From positions 1,324,501 through 1,388,500 of the forward strand of contig CP077096.1 in assembly GCA_014268975.2 (NCBI GenBank): a stretch of 64,000 bases of DNA, in the 5' to 3' direction. How positions within the stretch are numbered: the first letter of the stretch is position 1; every line of letters starts with the position of its first letter. This DNA comes from Pseudomonas wayambapalatensis. GTDB taxonomy: Bacteria; Pseudomonadota; Gammaproteobacteria; Pseudomonadales; Pseudomonadaceae. Position numbers and translations under genes: made by a program. The notes beneath the pieces are model-generated. The model did not search any database. It saw only the letters and a list, made by a program, of their open reading frames with translations, and was not told the DNA's origin. Positions 30,389-39,445 of this stretch are shown piece after piece.

Positions 30389-31453
30389 TCAGTCACCGTC
30401 GTTGGCATTGAAGCCCAGCTGGATGTTCAACGCCTTGGCCAGCTCACCTTCGTGCAGGCGATGGACGACGTTGAGGCTGTCGTAGATCTGGTTGAGGGTC
30501 TGTTTGCCGGCATCGTCGGCGAGCAGTTCGCCCAGGGTCTTCTGGTTGTCGGCCAGCAGTTTGGCAGCGGTGGCGTAGGCATCGTCGATCTTTTGCGCCA
30601 GCGCGCTCTGATCCTTGCCCAGCAAACCGCGCAGGCCTTTGTTGTCGACGCCGGTCCAGACGGCTTCGGCAGCCTTGAGCGAAGCCTCCAGGCTCTTGAG
30701 CGAGGAGTGGCTGCGCCAGGCTTCGGCCTGCAGGGGCTGAGGGATGCCCTTGCTCTGACGGCCCATGGGGGCGCCGAGTTTCTTCTTCAGCGTGTCCAGG
30801 GCGGTAACCTGCGCGCGCAGCAGGTCGGCGATCGCTTCATGCGAATCGGCGTAGCGCTGGTTGGGGAACTTGGTCATCTGCGACAGCATGCCATCGGTGC
30901 TGTTCCAGCTCTTGAGAATGTCTTCGGCCAGGGCTTTCTGGTGCTCGGCGATGGCCACCAGCAGCGGGCAGTAGCGGGCTTTCTGCTCGGCGGTGGCGAT
31001 GTCCGGCTTGCTGTCGAAGAGGATGTACTCGTAGGCCGACAGGCCACGGACCACGACGCTGGCCTTGCCGAGAGCATCGGCATCGACCGGCTTGTCGCCG
31101 CTGACCAGTTGCTCGACCTGGCGACCGACCAGGTTCTTCTTGTCGGGCCAGAACTGCACTTGCCAGGCGCGGTTGCCTTCGGCCAATGGGCCGACCAGCA
31201 GCGGCTGCAGTTCGGCCCAGGCCTTCTGCGCGTTGAGGAAGTCGGCGCGGGCGGTGTCCAGGCTCTGCTTGCCTTCGCAATAGGCCAGGGCGCTGGCGGC
31301 CAGTTGGCGGTCGGCCTCGACCCAGCGGCTGTAGGTCGGCAGGATCACCTGCTGGGCGATGGCGGCGGAGGTCACCGCCTGCTGGTCCTGCGGCGAGCAG
31401 GCGCCCAGGGCGATGGCGGCGAGGCTGGTGAACAACAGTTTGGGTCGGAACAT
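30389..31453 (-). CDS. Imelysin family lipoprotein (altered GxHxxE motif)
   Basis: A 354-residue predicted lipoprotein. The signal peptide ends in the lipobox ALGAC (Cys19). The imelysin helical domain fills the rest. The usual GxHxxE motif is here GLSAYEYILF, with Ser in place of His, as in one known subfamily. So if imelysin proteins bind metal or iron through that His, this member has lost it. It is the middle gene of a three-gene operon (DUF1111, imelysin, DUF1513), with 18 bases to the gene before and two to the gene after. Confidence 0.88.
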   Translation of the reverse strand: MFRPKLLFTSLAAIALGACSPQDQQAVTSAAIAQQVILPTYSRWVEADRQLAASALAYCEGKQSLDTARADFLNAQKAWAELQPLLVGPLAEGNRAWQVQFWPDKKNLVGRQVEQLVSGDKPVDADALGKASVVVRGLSAYEYILFDSKPDIATAEQKARYCPLLVAIAEHQKALAEDILKSWNSTDGMLSQMTKFPNQRYADSHEAIADLLRAQVTALDTLKKKLGAPMGRQSKGIPQPLQAEAWRSHSSLKSLEASLKAAEAVWTGVDNKGLRGLLGKDQSALAQKIDDAYATAAKLLADNQKTLGELLADDAGKQTLNQIYDSLNVVHRLHEGELAKALNIQLGFNANDGD

Positions 31454-31471
31454 GCCCGGCTCCTTGCGCGT

Positions 31472-32899
31472 TTAAAGTGAGTTCAGGAAAGCCAGCAGCG
31501 CGGCGCGTTGCTCGGCATTGAAGGTCAGTACGTGACGGCGTGCAGCCTCGGCTTCGCCACCGTGCCAGAGCACGGCCTCGAGCAGGTTGCGGGCGCGACC
31601 GTCATGGAGGAACTGGGTGTGGCCGCTGACGGTTTCGGTCAGGCCGATACCCCACAGCGGCGGGGTGCGCCAATCCTGGCCACCGGCGGCGAACTCGCTG
31701 CGGTTGTCGGCCAGGCCCGGACCCATGTCGTGCAACAGCAGGTCGCTGTAGGGGCGGATCACCTGGTTGGCCAGTTCTGGCTCGACGTTGTCGTTACCGG
31801 TGGTGAACTGCGGTGTGTGGCAGCCCTGGCAGCCCGCCTGGAAGAACAGGTTCTTGCCGGCCAGCACCTGCGGCGAATTCACCTCGCGGCGTGCAGGCAC
31901 CGCCAGGTTGCGGGTGTAGAACGTCACCAGGCGCAGGATGTTGTCGCTGACTTCCTTTTCGCCGTTGTCACCGTCACCGTTGGGCGCGGCGCGACATTCG
32001 ACCTGCGCCGGCGTGCAATCGTCCTCGGGCTTGAGCGTGCTGGTCAGGCCCATGTCGCCAGCGAAGGCGTGGACGTTCTGCTGGTTGACGTTGGGCTGCC
32101 CGGCTTTCCAGCCGAAGCGGCCGACCACGGTCTTGCCCTGCGCATCGTCCCAGACCCGGTTGGCGCGGCCGCGGATGCCATCGTTGTTGCGATCATCCGG
32201 GTCTTCGTTGGCCAAAAGCGCAGCCTCCGGGATGGCCTCGAGCAGTCCGAGGCCGATCATGGGCGGGGCTACGCGGGCGGAGATGCGTGTGTCCGGGTGC
32301 ATCGGGCCGTAGCCGAGCTGGGTGATCTCCACGGTCGGGCGGCGCAGTTCGACCTGGTGGCCATCGTTGAACCTGACCGTTTCGTGCTCATAGCTGACCC
32401 GCACCTTGCCTTCCGGCGGCACGCCTGGGATCGACATGTCTTGCAGTTGCGTGCCGTAGACCGGCTCGGGAACCACGCCGAGGCGCTCGATTTCCTTGAC
32501 GAACTGCGGCTGGTCGGGGATCGACAGGCGCACCAGCATGGAGACAGCATTGCGAGCGTCGGCCTCAGGCGGATGACCACGGCCGTCGCGGATGTGGCAG
32601 TTCTGGCAGGCGTTAGTGTTGAACAGCGGGCCCAGGCCATCGCGGGCAGTGGTGGTCGAAGGCGCAATCACCCAGGGGCTGCGGAAGAAGCTGTTGCCGA
32701 CGCTGAAGTCCAGGCGTCGCTCGGGCGTGAGGTTGGCCGAGGGCATCGAGAAGGCGTTGCGGTCGCTGCGCAGGATCGTCGCCTTGCCGCCGGACAGCGC
32801 TTCGCCGGGCTCGGCCTGGGTGAAACGCGGAGCGTCGTCACAGGCGGCCAGGACGGTGACCAGCAGCAGAAGTGGGAGTCGGGACAGCGACGAGGACAT
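31472..32899 (-). CDS. Di-heme DUF1111 lipoprotein (thiol oxidoreductase-like)
   Basis: A 475-residue predicted lipoprotein with lipobox LAAC (Cys19). It carries two heme-binding CXXCH motifs: ACQNCH near residue 98 and GCQGCH near residue 355. This is the c-type cytochrome layout of the DUF1111/di-heme oxidoreductase family, related to cytochrome c peroxidases (MauG-like). It acts in the periplasm. In other bacteria this gene is linked to imelysin and Fur. It leads the three-gene operon. Whether it oxidises a thiol or iron is not known. Confidence 0.9.
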   Translation of the reverse strand: MSSSLSRLPLLLLVTVLAACDDAPRFTQAEPGEALSGGKATILRSDRNAFSMPSANLTPERRLDFSVGNSFFRSPWVIAPSTTTARDGLGPLFNTNACQNCHIRDGRGHPPEADARNAVSMLVRLSIPDQPQFVKEIERLGVVPEPVYGTQLQDMSIPGVPPEGKVRVSYEHETVRFNDGHQVELRRPTVEITQLGYGPMHPDTRISARVAPPMIGLGLLEAIPEAALLANEDPDDRNNDGIRGRANRVWDDAQGKTVVGRFGWKAGQPNVNQQNVHAFAGDMGLTSTLKPEDDCTPAQVECRAAPNGDGDNGEKEVSDNILRLVTFYTRNLAVPARREVNSPQVLAGKNLFFQAGCQGCHTPQFTTGNDNVEPELANQVIRPYSDLLLHDMGPGLADNRSEFAAGGQDWRTPPLWGIGLTETVSGHTQFLHDGRARNLLEAVLWHGGEAEAARRHVLTFNAEQRAALLAFLNSL

Positions 32900-33000
32900 C
32901 GAGAATCCTGGGCGTGAGCGAAAAACCGGCGTGCAAGCTTAGCAAAATGGGGATGTTTGAATAAGAGCAATTTGCAATTGCCTGCTGAATCCGCTGGCGA

Positions 33001-33062
33001 CCCCTTCGCGGGCAAGCCCGCTCCCACAGGTACCAGTGGGAATGGGCTTGCCCGCGAAGGGG
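33001..33062. repeat. REP inverted pair between DUF1111 and imelysin genes
   Basis: The left arm ccccttcgcgggcaagcccg with ctcccac and the right arm gtgggaatgggcttgcccg with cgaagggg are near-perfect inverted copies around a central aggtacca. It sits in the 239-base gap upstream of the DUF1111 gene. Confidence 0.85.
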
Positions 33063-33092
33063 CGGGTTTGGTCGGCGCAAAGCCCGGACATG

Positions 33093-33115
33093 AAAAAGGC
33101 GACCCGAAGGCCGCC
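33093..33115 (-). terminator. Terminator after the large imelysin gene
   Basis: Read on the minus strand, the stem ggcggcc / ggtcgcc with a ttcg loop is followed by five T residues. It lies 24 bases after the imelysin stop and separates that gene from the downstream DUF1111 operon. Confidence 0.85.
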
Positions 33116-33138
33116 CCTTTCAACCCTTCACCCTGGCA

Positions 33139-34470
33139 TCAGAACTCGTGGTCTGCAGTGTCCGGGTTCAGGTTGTCGATGCCCAGCTTGCCGGCGGCCT
33201 GCTCGATGGCACCGGTCTGCTTGACCAGTGCGGCGATGGCGTCGCGCACCACCTGGTTGCCTGCAGCGTTGTCGGCAGCGATCAGCTGGTCGTAGTGCTC
33301 GCCCTTGAGGGCGTGGTCGACGATCACCTGGATCTTCGCTTCGGTGTCCTGCAGGTCGGCCTTCAGGGTGGCGTCGGTGGCCGGGTCGACCTTGGCTACC
33401 AGCGACGACAGGCTCGGGCCGCTGACCTTGGAGCCGTCCGGACGGATGTACTCGCCGAGGTAGACGTTGCGGATGCCCTTGGCGTCGTAGAAGTGCGACC
33501 AGTGGGTGTTGTCGCTGAAGCAGTCGTGCTCGTCTTCAGGCGAGTTGGCTTCCAGCGAGACCTTCATGCGCTCGCCCGCCAGTTCGCCCAGGGACAGGCT
33601 GCCCATACCGAACAGCATCTTGCGCAGGCCATCCTTGACCGGCTCGGCTTCCAGCGAAGCGCGGTAGTTGTCGGCGACGTTCGGTGCCCAGTTGCCGACC
33701 ATCTCTTCGAGGTCGCTCACCAGCAGGTCGGTGACGGCTTTAAGGTAGGCGCGGCGACGGTCGTTGTGACCACCGGTGGCACCCTGGCCTTCGAGGTAGT
33801 CCGAAGCCGGACGGTTGCCTGCGCCTGGGCCCGTGCCGTTGAGGTCCTGGCCCCAGAGCAGGAATTCGATGGCGTGGTAGCCGGTGGCGACGTTGGCTTC
33901 GGAACCGCCCAGCTCGTTCAGGCTGGCCAGTTTCTCGGGAGTGATTTCCTTGACGTCGACCTTGTCTTCGCCGACCTGGATCTCAGGGTTGGCGATGATG
34001 TTGGCGTTGGCAGCCGGGTTGCCCAAGGCGTGCTCGTAGCTCTTGTCGACGTAGTCGATCAGGCCTTCGTCCAGGGGCCAGGCGTTCACCTGACCTTCCC
34101 AGTCGTCGATGATGGTGTTGCCGAAGCGGAAGGCTTCGCTCTGCAGGTAAGGAACGCGAGAAGCGACCCAGGCGTCCTTGGCGGCCTTCAGGGTTTCATC
34201 GTTGGGCTTGGCCAGGAAGGCGTCGATGGCGGTCTGCAGTTGCTTGGCGGTGCTCAGCGAGTCGCTGTACACGGCATGGACCATTTCGGCGTAGTGCTTG
34301 ACCACGGCCTGGGCAGCAGCTTCATCGACAGCCCCCGGTGCGGCGGCGGTGCTGGCGGCAGGTGCCTGGGCTTGCGGAGCGGCGGCCTTGTCGTCCTTGC
34401 CTTCGCCGCAGCCGGCGAGAGCGATGGCGATGGCCAGCAGACTGGCGGAGGCCAGAGGCATTCGAATCAT
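33139..34470 (-). CDS. Imelysin family lipoprotein, IcmP-like
   Basis: A 443-residue predicted lipoprotein. The signal peptide ends in the lipobox LAGC (ALAGCGEG). An Ala/Pro linker follows, then two imelysin repeats. The intact GxHxxE motif is GYHAIEFLLWG near residue 205. The ATG at 34470 has GCAGGGA upstream; the long upstream extension of the frame is not supported. The family includes P. aeruginosa IcmP, first described as an insulin-cleaving metalloproteinase, and bacterial iron-regulated IrpA. Later structures did not support a protease fold. Gene order (next to bifA and sodB) matches PAO1 icmP. Confidence 0.9.
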   Translation of the reverse strand: MIRMPLASASLLAIAIALAGCGEGKDDKAAAPQAQAPAASTAAAPGAVDEAAAQAVVKHYAEMVHAVYSDSLSTAKQLQTAIDAFLAKPNDETLKAAKDAWVASRVPYLQSEAFRFGNTIIDDWEGQVNAWPLDEGLIDYVDKSYEHALGNPAANANIIANPEIQVGEDKVDVKEITPEKLASLNELGGSEANVATGYHAIEFLLWGQDLNGTGPGAGNRPASDYLEGQGATGGHNDRRRAYLKAVTDLLVSDLEEMVGNWAPNVADNYRASLEAEPVKDGLRKMLFGMGSLSLGELAGERMKVSLEANSPEDEHDCFSDNTHWSHFYDAKGIRNVYLGEYIRPDGSKVSGPSLSSLVAKVDPATDATLKADLQDTEAKIQVIVDHALKGEHYDQLIAADNAAGNQVVRDAIAALVKQTGAIEQAAGKLGIDNLNPDTADHEF

Positions 34471-34544
34471 TGTTGGTTTCCCTGCGTCGTTTGGTTGGAC
34501 CATGTGTTGGAAGCGCTGCGCCGTGGCACGCGAAACCGCAACAT

Positions 34545-34563
34545 AATGCGAAAGATTTGCATT
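34545..34563. promoter_or_regulatory. Palindromic operator candidate upstream of imelysin gene (Fur-like)
   Basis: AATGCGAAAGATTTGCATT is a 19-base palindrome with seven of nine pairs matched (AATGC ... GCATT). It lies 75 bases before the imelysin start. Spacing and base composition are those of Fur operators, but the core differs from GATAATGAT, so the call is tentative. Confidence 0.45.
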
Positions 34564-34630
34564 TGATGTAAAGGGTTGGCCGTGCTTTTCGTGCAAATGT
34601 CGTTTCCAGGGTCGTCAATGACGACCACGC

Positions 34631-36682
34631 TCAGAGTGCCGAGACCTGGTTGCGTTGGGCGTGCTTGAGGAAGGCGGTCAGCTCGCGCGAGGGCAGCGGC
34701 TTGCTGTAATGGTAGCCCTGACCCTCATGACAGCCCTGGGCGATGATGTAGGTTTCCTGCTCGGCGGTTTCCACGCCTTCGGCGATGACCTGCATGCCCA
34801 GGCTTTTGCCCAGCTGGATGATGGCACGGACGATGGTGGCATCGTCATCGTCGTCCAGCAGGTCCTGAACGAAGCTCTTGTCGATCTTGATCTTGTCCAG
34901 CGGCAGCGACTTCAGGTAACTGAGCGAGGAGTAGCCGGTGCCGAAGTCATCGATGGCGATCAGCGCCCCTGAGCGGCGCAGGCTCAGCAGGTGTTGCGCG
35001 GCGGTGCTGATGTCTTCCATCAGGCCGGTCTCGGTGACTTCCAGCTCCAGGCTGCGCGGTGGCAGACGGTAGGCCTGCAGCAGGTTGTTGACCACTCGCG
35101 GCAGCTCGTTGTGGTGTAGTTGCACGGTCGACAGGTTGACCGCCATGCGCAGCTCGCTGAAACCCAGGTCGTGCCACTCGCGCAGTTGGCGGCAGGCCTG
35201 GTCGAGCACCCATTCGCCGATGGCGATGATGTTACCGTTCTGTTCGGCCAGCGGAATGAACTGGTCCGGCGGGACCATGCCCAGCTCAGGATGCTGCCAG
35301 CGCAGCAGCGCCTCGACGCCGACCACGCGGTGGTCGCGGTAGCTGATCTGGGGTTGATACACCAGGTAGAGCTGGTTGCGCGGCAACGCCTCGCGCAGGT
35401 CTTTTTCCAGCTCGCGGCGCCGACGCATCTCGCTGTCGACGCTGGCGATATAGAACTGATAGCGGTTGCGCGAGCGGGCCTTGGCCAGGGTCATGGTCTG
35501 TTCGGCCTTTTGCAGCAGCTTCTCGGTGCTGTCGCCGTCTTCGGGGAACAGGGTGATGCCGATGGTGGCACGCAGGCGGATTTCCTGGTGGTCGAGGGCG
35601 AAGGGCACCTCCAGGTCGTCGAGAATGCTCTGGGCCAGCTCGGCGGCCTCGTAGGGCTGCTCGATGTTGGCCTGGACCAGGGCGAACTGGTCGCCACCCA
35701 GGCGAGCGAGGGCGCCGAGGCGGCCGCTGTGGGCGCGCAGGCGGTCGGCCAGGGCCAGCAGCAACTGGTCGCCGACCTGGTAGCTGAACTGTTCGTTGAT
35801 GCCCTTGAAGTCGTCCAGGCCTACGCACAGTACGGCCACACGGTGCTGCAGGCGCCCGCCATCGACGAGAATCTTGTCCAGTTGCTGTTGCAACTGCTGG
35901 CGGTTGGGCAGGCCGGTAAGGAAGTCGTACTGGGCCATGCGCTGCAGGCTGTTTTCCGCCTCGTGGCGCAAATGGGTGTTGCGTTCGATGGAGGCCAGCA
36001 ACTGGTTGGCGGTGTCGACCCACAGGCCGAGCTCGTTGCGTTCGTGGCCCTTGAGTTGGGGAATCTGGTGCTGGCTGGGGCGATCAGGGTTGATCTGGGT
36101 GAGGTGCTCGATGATTTTCGACAGCGGTTTGGTCAGTAGCCAGTGGTACACGAGGTAAAGCACCAGGCCCATGGCCAGGGCGCGCAGCACGCCGGAAATG
36201 AAGATGATGACCGCGTTGACCAGAAAGCCCTCGCCATAGCTGGCGGTATCGAGGGTGATGCTCAGGTCGCCGTAGTATTCGCTGTAGGGGCCGCGGCCGA
36301 CCAGTTGGGTGGTGTAGGTGCGCTCCTGGCCGAGGATCAGGTCGGTCAACCAGCGCAGGGGCATGTCCTGCAGGGGGCGGGACTTCTGCGCGAGCATGGT
36401 TTCATTGGGGTGGCCGATGGAGGCCATGCGGACCGATTCGTCCTGGAACAGGCCCTCCATGACCTGCATGCCCATCTCTCGGTCGAGGCTGTAGACCGCT
36501 TGGGTGGAGGGGTCGCGGAACATGTCGAGGATGCGCTGGGCATCGTTGTCGACGGCCTGGCGGGTCTTGTAGGTGTCATAGACGATCTGCGCACAACTGA
36601 GAACGACGCCCACCGCGAGCGCCGACAGCAGCACGACCCTGAGCAACTTGACCGACAAGCTGTTCCGAAATTCCAGCTTCAA
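34631..36682 (-). CDS. bifA: Cyclic-di-GMP phosphodiesterase BifA (GGDQF-EAL)
   Basis: A 683-residue inner-membrane protein. TM1 is near residues 14-37, then a periplasmic loop of about 130 residues, then TM2 near 160-185 and a HAMP-like linker. The GGDEF domain is degenerate (RLGGDQF), as in P. aeruginosa and P. putida BifA, and the EAL domain (VVGVEALLRWQHP, DDFGTGYSSLSYL, KIDKSFV) is intact. It breaks down c-di-GMP to favour motility and biofilm dispersal. I chose the TTG at 36682 (family start MKLEFRNSLS): an AAGGA site lies seven bases upstream. The ATG ten codons earlier has no ribosome binding site. Confidence 0.92.
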   Translation of the reverse strand: MKLEFRNSLSVKLLRVVLLSALAVGVVLSCAQIVYDTYKTRQAVDNDAQRILDMFRDPSTQAVYSLDREMGMQVMEGLFQDESVRMASIGHPNETMLAQKSRPLQDMPLRWLTDLILGQERTYTTQLVGRGPYSEYYGDLSITLDTASYGEGFLVNAVIIFISGVLRALAMGLVLYLVYHWLLTKPLSKIIEHLTQINPDRPSQHQIPQLKGHERNELGLWVDTANQLLASIERNTHLRHEAENSLQRMAQYDFLTGLPNRQQLQQQLDKILVDGGRLQHRVAVLCVGLDDFKGINEQFSYQVGDQLLLALADRLRAHSGRLGALARLGGDQFALVQANIEQPYEAAELAQSILDDLEVPFALDHQEIRLRATIGITLFPEDGDSTEKLLQKAEQTMTLAKARSRNRYQFYIASVDSEMRRRRELEKDLREALPRNQLYLVYQPQISYRDHRVVGVEALLRWQHPELGMVPPDQFIPLAEQNGNIIAIGEWVLDQACRQLREWHDLGFSELRMAVNLSTVQLHHNELPRVVNNLLQAYRLPPRSLELEVTETGLMEDISTAAQHLLSLRRSGALIAIDDFGTGYSSLSYLKSLPLDKIKIDKSFVQDLLDDDDDATIVRAIIQLGKSLGMQVIAEGVETAEQETYIIAQGCHEGQGYHYSKPLPSRELTAFLKHAQRNQVSAL

Positions 36683-36989
36683 TGGGGTTTCCTTAATCCA
36701 TGCGCATGCCATTATTTTGCCATCAACCTTGGCAATACACTATCGACCGATTGCCGCGGCAGGCGAGGGGCCCGTCGCTGGATGCACCCTGAGTACTGTA
36801 TCGGTTACGCGGCCATGCGACTTGAATGTCCTGCATCAACTTTCCAGAAGGTTGATGTTAGCGCGCTATTGGGGGGGAGCAAGAGAGGGGACGCGGGGCG
36901 CTTGAAAATAAGCGGTGGTTTTTCCGTTTCCTGGACCCTGGAAACAGAAAAACCCGGCCAGGGCCGGGTTTTTCGGAGCGCTGAACGAA
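36683..36989. promoter_or_regulatory. sodB-bifA intergenic region with terminator
   Basis: A 307-base gap without a gene. At the right end a terminator for sodB is visible: aacccggc (36951-36958) pairs with gccgggtt (36963-36970), with A run before and T run after. Next to it a separate inverted repeat gtttcctgg / ccaggg-type (gtttcc ... ggaaac, 36927-36946) forms another hairpin. The AT-rich stretch near 36700-36745 probably holds the bifA promoter. I see no clear -10/-35 pair. Confidence 0.6.
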
Positions 36990-37586
36990 TCAGGCCTTGA
37001 AGGTCTTGCCTTCGAACTGCTCGGCAACGAACTTCCAGTTGACCAGGTTCCAGAACGCCTCGACGTACTTGGGACGCAGGTTACGGTAGTCGATGTAGTA
37101 GGCGTGTTCCCAGACGTCGCAGGTCAGCAGCGGGGTGTCGCCGCTGGTCAGCGGGTTGCCGGCGCCGATGGTGCTGGCCAGGGCCAGGGAACCGTCGGCC
37201 TTCTTCACCAGCCAGCCCCAGCCGGAGCCGAAGGTGCCGACCGAAGTCTTGGTGAACTCTTCCTTGAACTTGTCGAAGGAACCGAAGGCCGCGTTGATCG
37301 CATCAGCCAGGGCGCCAGTCGGCTGGCCACCAGCGTTCGGTGCCAGGCAGTTCCAGTAGAAGCTGTGGTTCCAGACTTGAGCGGCGTTGTTGAAGATGCC
37401 GCCCGAGGAAGTCTTGACGATTTCTTCCAGCGACTTGCCTTCGAATTCGGTGCCTGGGACCAGGTTGTTCAGGTTCACGACATAGGTGTTGTGGTGCTTG
37501 TCGTGGTGAAACTCCAGGGTTTCCTTGGAGATGTGCGGCTGCAGGGCATCGTGGGCGTAGGGCAGCGGCGGCAATTCAAAAGCCAT
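36990..37586 (-). CDS. sodB: Iron superoxide dismutase SodB
   Basis: A 198-residue cytoplasmic Fe-superoxide dismutase. The metal ligands are in [11 protein letters not shown] (His27), NHSFYW (His74) and [13 protein letters not shown] (Asp and His). The iron-type signatures [11 protein letters not shown] and FGSGWGWLV point to Fe rather than Mn. AGGAGAT precedes the ATG. It lies upstream of bifA on the same strand, but a strong terminator lies between them. The position beside imelysin/iron genes fits iron-dependent expression. Confidence 0.97.
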   Translation of the reverse strand: MAFELPPLPYAHDALQPHISKETLEFHHDKHHNTYVVNLNNLVPGTEFEGKSLEEIVKTSSGGIFNNAAQVWNHSFYWNCLAPNAGGQPTGALADAINAAFGSFDKFKEEFTKTSVGTFGSGWGWLVKKADGSLALASTIGAGNPLTSGDTPLLTCDVWEHAYYIDYRNLRPKYVEAFWNLVNWKFVAEQFEGKTFKA

Positions 37587-37778
37587 GGTGGATCTCCTGA
37601 TTCAGGTCTGTTTGCGGTTTGCGCAAGGCCGATCACGGGCGGCCCGATGAGCGTCGGCGAGTTTGTACTCTTTGCGACGCAAGGGCTGGATCATAGCACC
37701 AGCCCCCGCGCATAACCACGCAACAACTATAGGGAATAGAGGTTCCAGAGCGGTTGGGCCCTGGCGACCAGTGGGGAA

Positions 37779-38378
37779 TCAGCCGAGGATCAACTGCGCG
37801 GCCACGGCGAACATCATCACCGCCACCATCAGGTCCAGCAGCCGCCAGGTCCCGGGGCGCGCGAGCCAGGGCGCAAGCCAGGCGGCACCCAGGGCCAGGG
37901 TGAAGAACCACACCAGCGATGCGCTCGCCGCCCCAGCGACATAGGCACCGGGCACCGTCTGCTGGGCGCCGAGCGAGCCGATCAGCAGCACGGTGTCCAG
38001 GTAGACGTGGGGGTTGAGCAAGGTCACCGCCAAGGCACTGAGCAGTACGGCCCGGCGTGAACGCAGGCCCTGGCCTTGCTGCTGTTCCAGGCTCTGCTTG
38101 GAGCAGGCCCGCTGCAGGGCCTTGGCACCGTACCAGATCAGGAACACCGCGCCTCCCCAGCGTGCGGCGGCCAGCAAGGTCGGGTTGTGGGCCAGCACCG
38201 TCGCCAGGCCGAACACTCCGGCCGCCACCAGGATCGCGTCGCACAATACACACAGCAGGGCCACTGGCAGGTGATGTTCGCGGCGCAGGCTCTGGGCCAG
38301 GACAAAGGCGTTCTGGGTGCCGATGGCCATGATCAGGCCGAAGGCCACCAGCATGCCGTTCAAGTAACTCTGCCACAT
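37779..38378 (-). CDS. argO: LysE/ArgO family amino acid exporter
   Basis: A 199-residue inner-membrane exporter with about six hydrophobic segments. LysE family markers are GLIMAIGTQNAFVLAQ at the N-terminus and LLNPHVYLDTVLLIGSLG in the middle, the latter with the conserved NPH turn. E. coli ArgO exports arginine under ArgP control. Here an ArgP homologue is divergently encoded 127 bases away, which fits the same pairing. Confidence 0.88.
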   Translation of the reverse strand: MWQSYLNGMLVAFGLIMAIGTQNAFVLAQSLRREHHLPVALLCVLCDAILVAAGVFGLATVLAHNPTLLAAARWGGAVFLIWYGAKALQRACSKQSLEQQQGQGLRSRRAVLLSALAVTLLNPHVYLDTVLLIGSLGAQQTVPGAYVAGAASASLVWFFTLALGAAWLAPWLARPGTWRLLDLMVAVMMFAVAAQLILG

Positions 38379-38505
38379 AGCGGGAACACTCCACGGGCGC
38401 CACCTTTGAAGGGCGACGCGGATTCACAAAGAAGATGCTGGCCATTGTGGGGAAGGGCGCTGTATAAGAAAAACAAATAGCACTCATCTGGCATTAGGAA
38501 AATCG

Positions 38506-39396
38506 ATGTTCGACTACAAGTTGCTCGCTGCCCTCGCGGCGGTGATCGAACAAGGCGGGTTCGAGCGCGCCGCCCAGGTGCTCGGGCTCTCCCAGTCGGC
38601 TATCTCGCAACGTATAAAGCTGCTGGAGGCACGTGTCGGCCAGCCAGTGCTGGTGCGTGCCACGCCACCGAGCCCGACCGATGTCGGGCGACAGTTGCTC
38701 AACCATGTACAACAGGTGCGCCTGCTCGAACGTGACCTGCAGCGCCAGGTGCCCGCGCTGGATGAAGAGGGCATGCCCGAACGCCTGCGTATCGCCCTCA
38801 ACGCTGACAGCCTGGCGACCTGGTGGGCCGGGGCGGTAGGGGATTTCTGTGCCGGGCAACGGTTGCTGCTGGACCTGGTGGTCGAAGACCAGGAAGTCGG
38901 CCTGCGGCGCATGCGTGCCGGCGAGGTGGCGGCTTGCCTGTGCGGTAGCGAGCGCCCGGTGGCAGGGGCGCGCAGCCAGCCGTTGGGGGCGATGCGGTAT
39001 CGCGCGCTGGCCAGCCCGGCGTTCATGGCGCGGCATTTTCCGCAGGGGTTCGAGGTGGCGCGGCTGGCCCGCACACCGGCGGTGGTCTTTGGACCTGACG
39101 ACTTCCTGCAGCACCGCTACCTGGCGTCATTGGGGATCGAGGATGGTTTTCTCCATCACCTGTGCCCGTCGTCCGAGGGTTTTTTGCGTCTGACCGAAGC
39201 CGGGCTCGGTTGGGGCCTGGTGCCCGAACTGCAGGCTCGCGAACAACTGGCCAGCGGCCAGTTGGTGGAAATCTGCAGCGATACGCCCATCGATGTACCG
39301 TTGTACTGGCATCATTGGCGCAATGGCGGGCAACTGCTCGCCCAACTGACAGAACACCTGCGCCAGGCGGCGCCAGGTTGGCTGGTGCCCTTGTAG
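38506..39396 (+). CDS. argP: LysR-type regulator ArgP (IciA)
   Basis: A 296-residue LysR regulator. The N-terminal winged helix-turn-helix is MFDYKLLAALAAVIEQGGFE, with AAQVLGLSQSAISQRIKLLE as the recognition region. The C-terminal part is a periplasmic-binding-protein-like effector domain. It is divergent from argO and probably activates it in response to arginine or lysine. AATCG before the ATG is a weak ribosome binding site, but the N-terminus fits the family exactly. Confidence 0.92.
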   Translation: MFDYKLLAALAAVIEQGGFERAAQVLGLSQSAISQRIKLLEARVGQPVLVRATPPSPTDVGRQLLNHVQQVRLLERDLQRQVPALDEEGMPERLRIALNADSLATWWAGAVGDFCAGQRLLLDLVVEDQEVGLRRMRAGEVAACLCGSERPVAGARSQPLGAMRYRALASPAFMARHFPQGFEVARLARTPAVVFGPDDFLQHRYLASLGIEDGFLHHLCPSSEGFLRLTEAGLGWGLVPELQAREQLASGQLVEICSDTPIDVPLYWHHWRNGGQLLAQLTEHLRQAAPGWLVPL

Positions 39397-39445
39397 GCAC
39401 GGGCAGCGTCAACTGCATCTGTAATCTGGCAAGGCGGAGTCTTAC

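Noticed and set aside
32955..32985. AT-rich gcaatttgcaattgc upstream of the DUF1111 gene as a Fur site
   Set aside because: Fewer than half of the consensus positions fit in any register; too weak to call.
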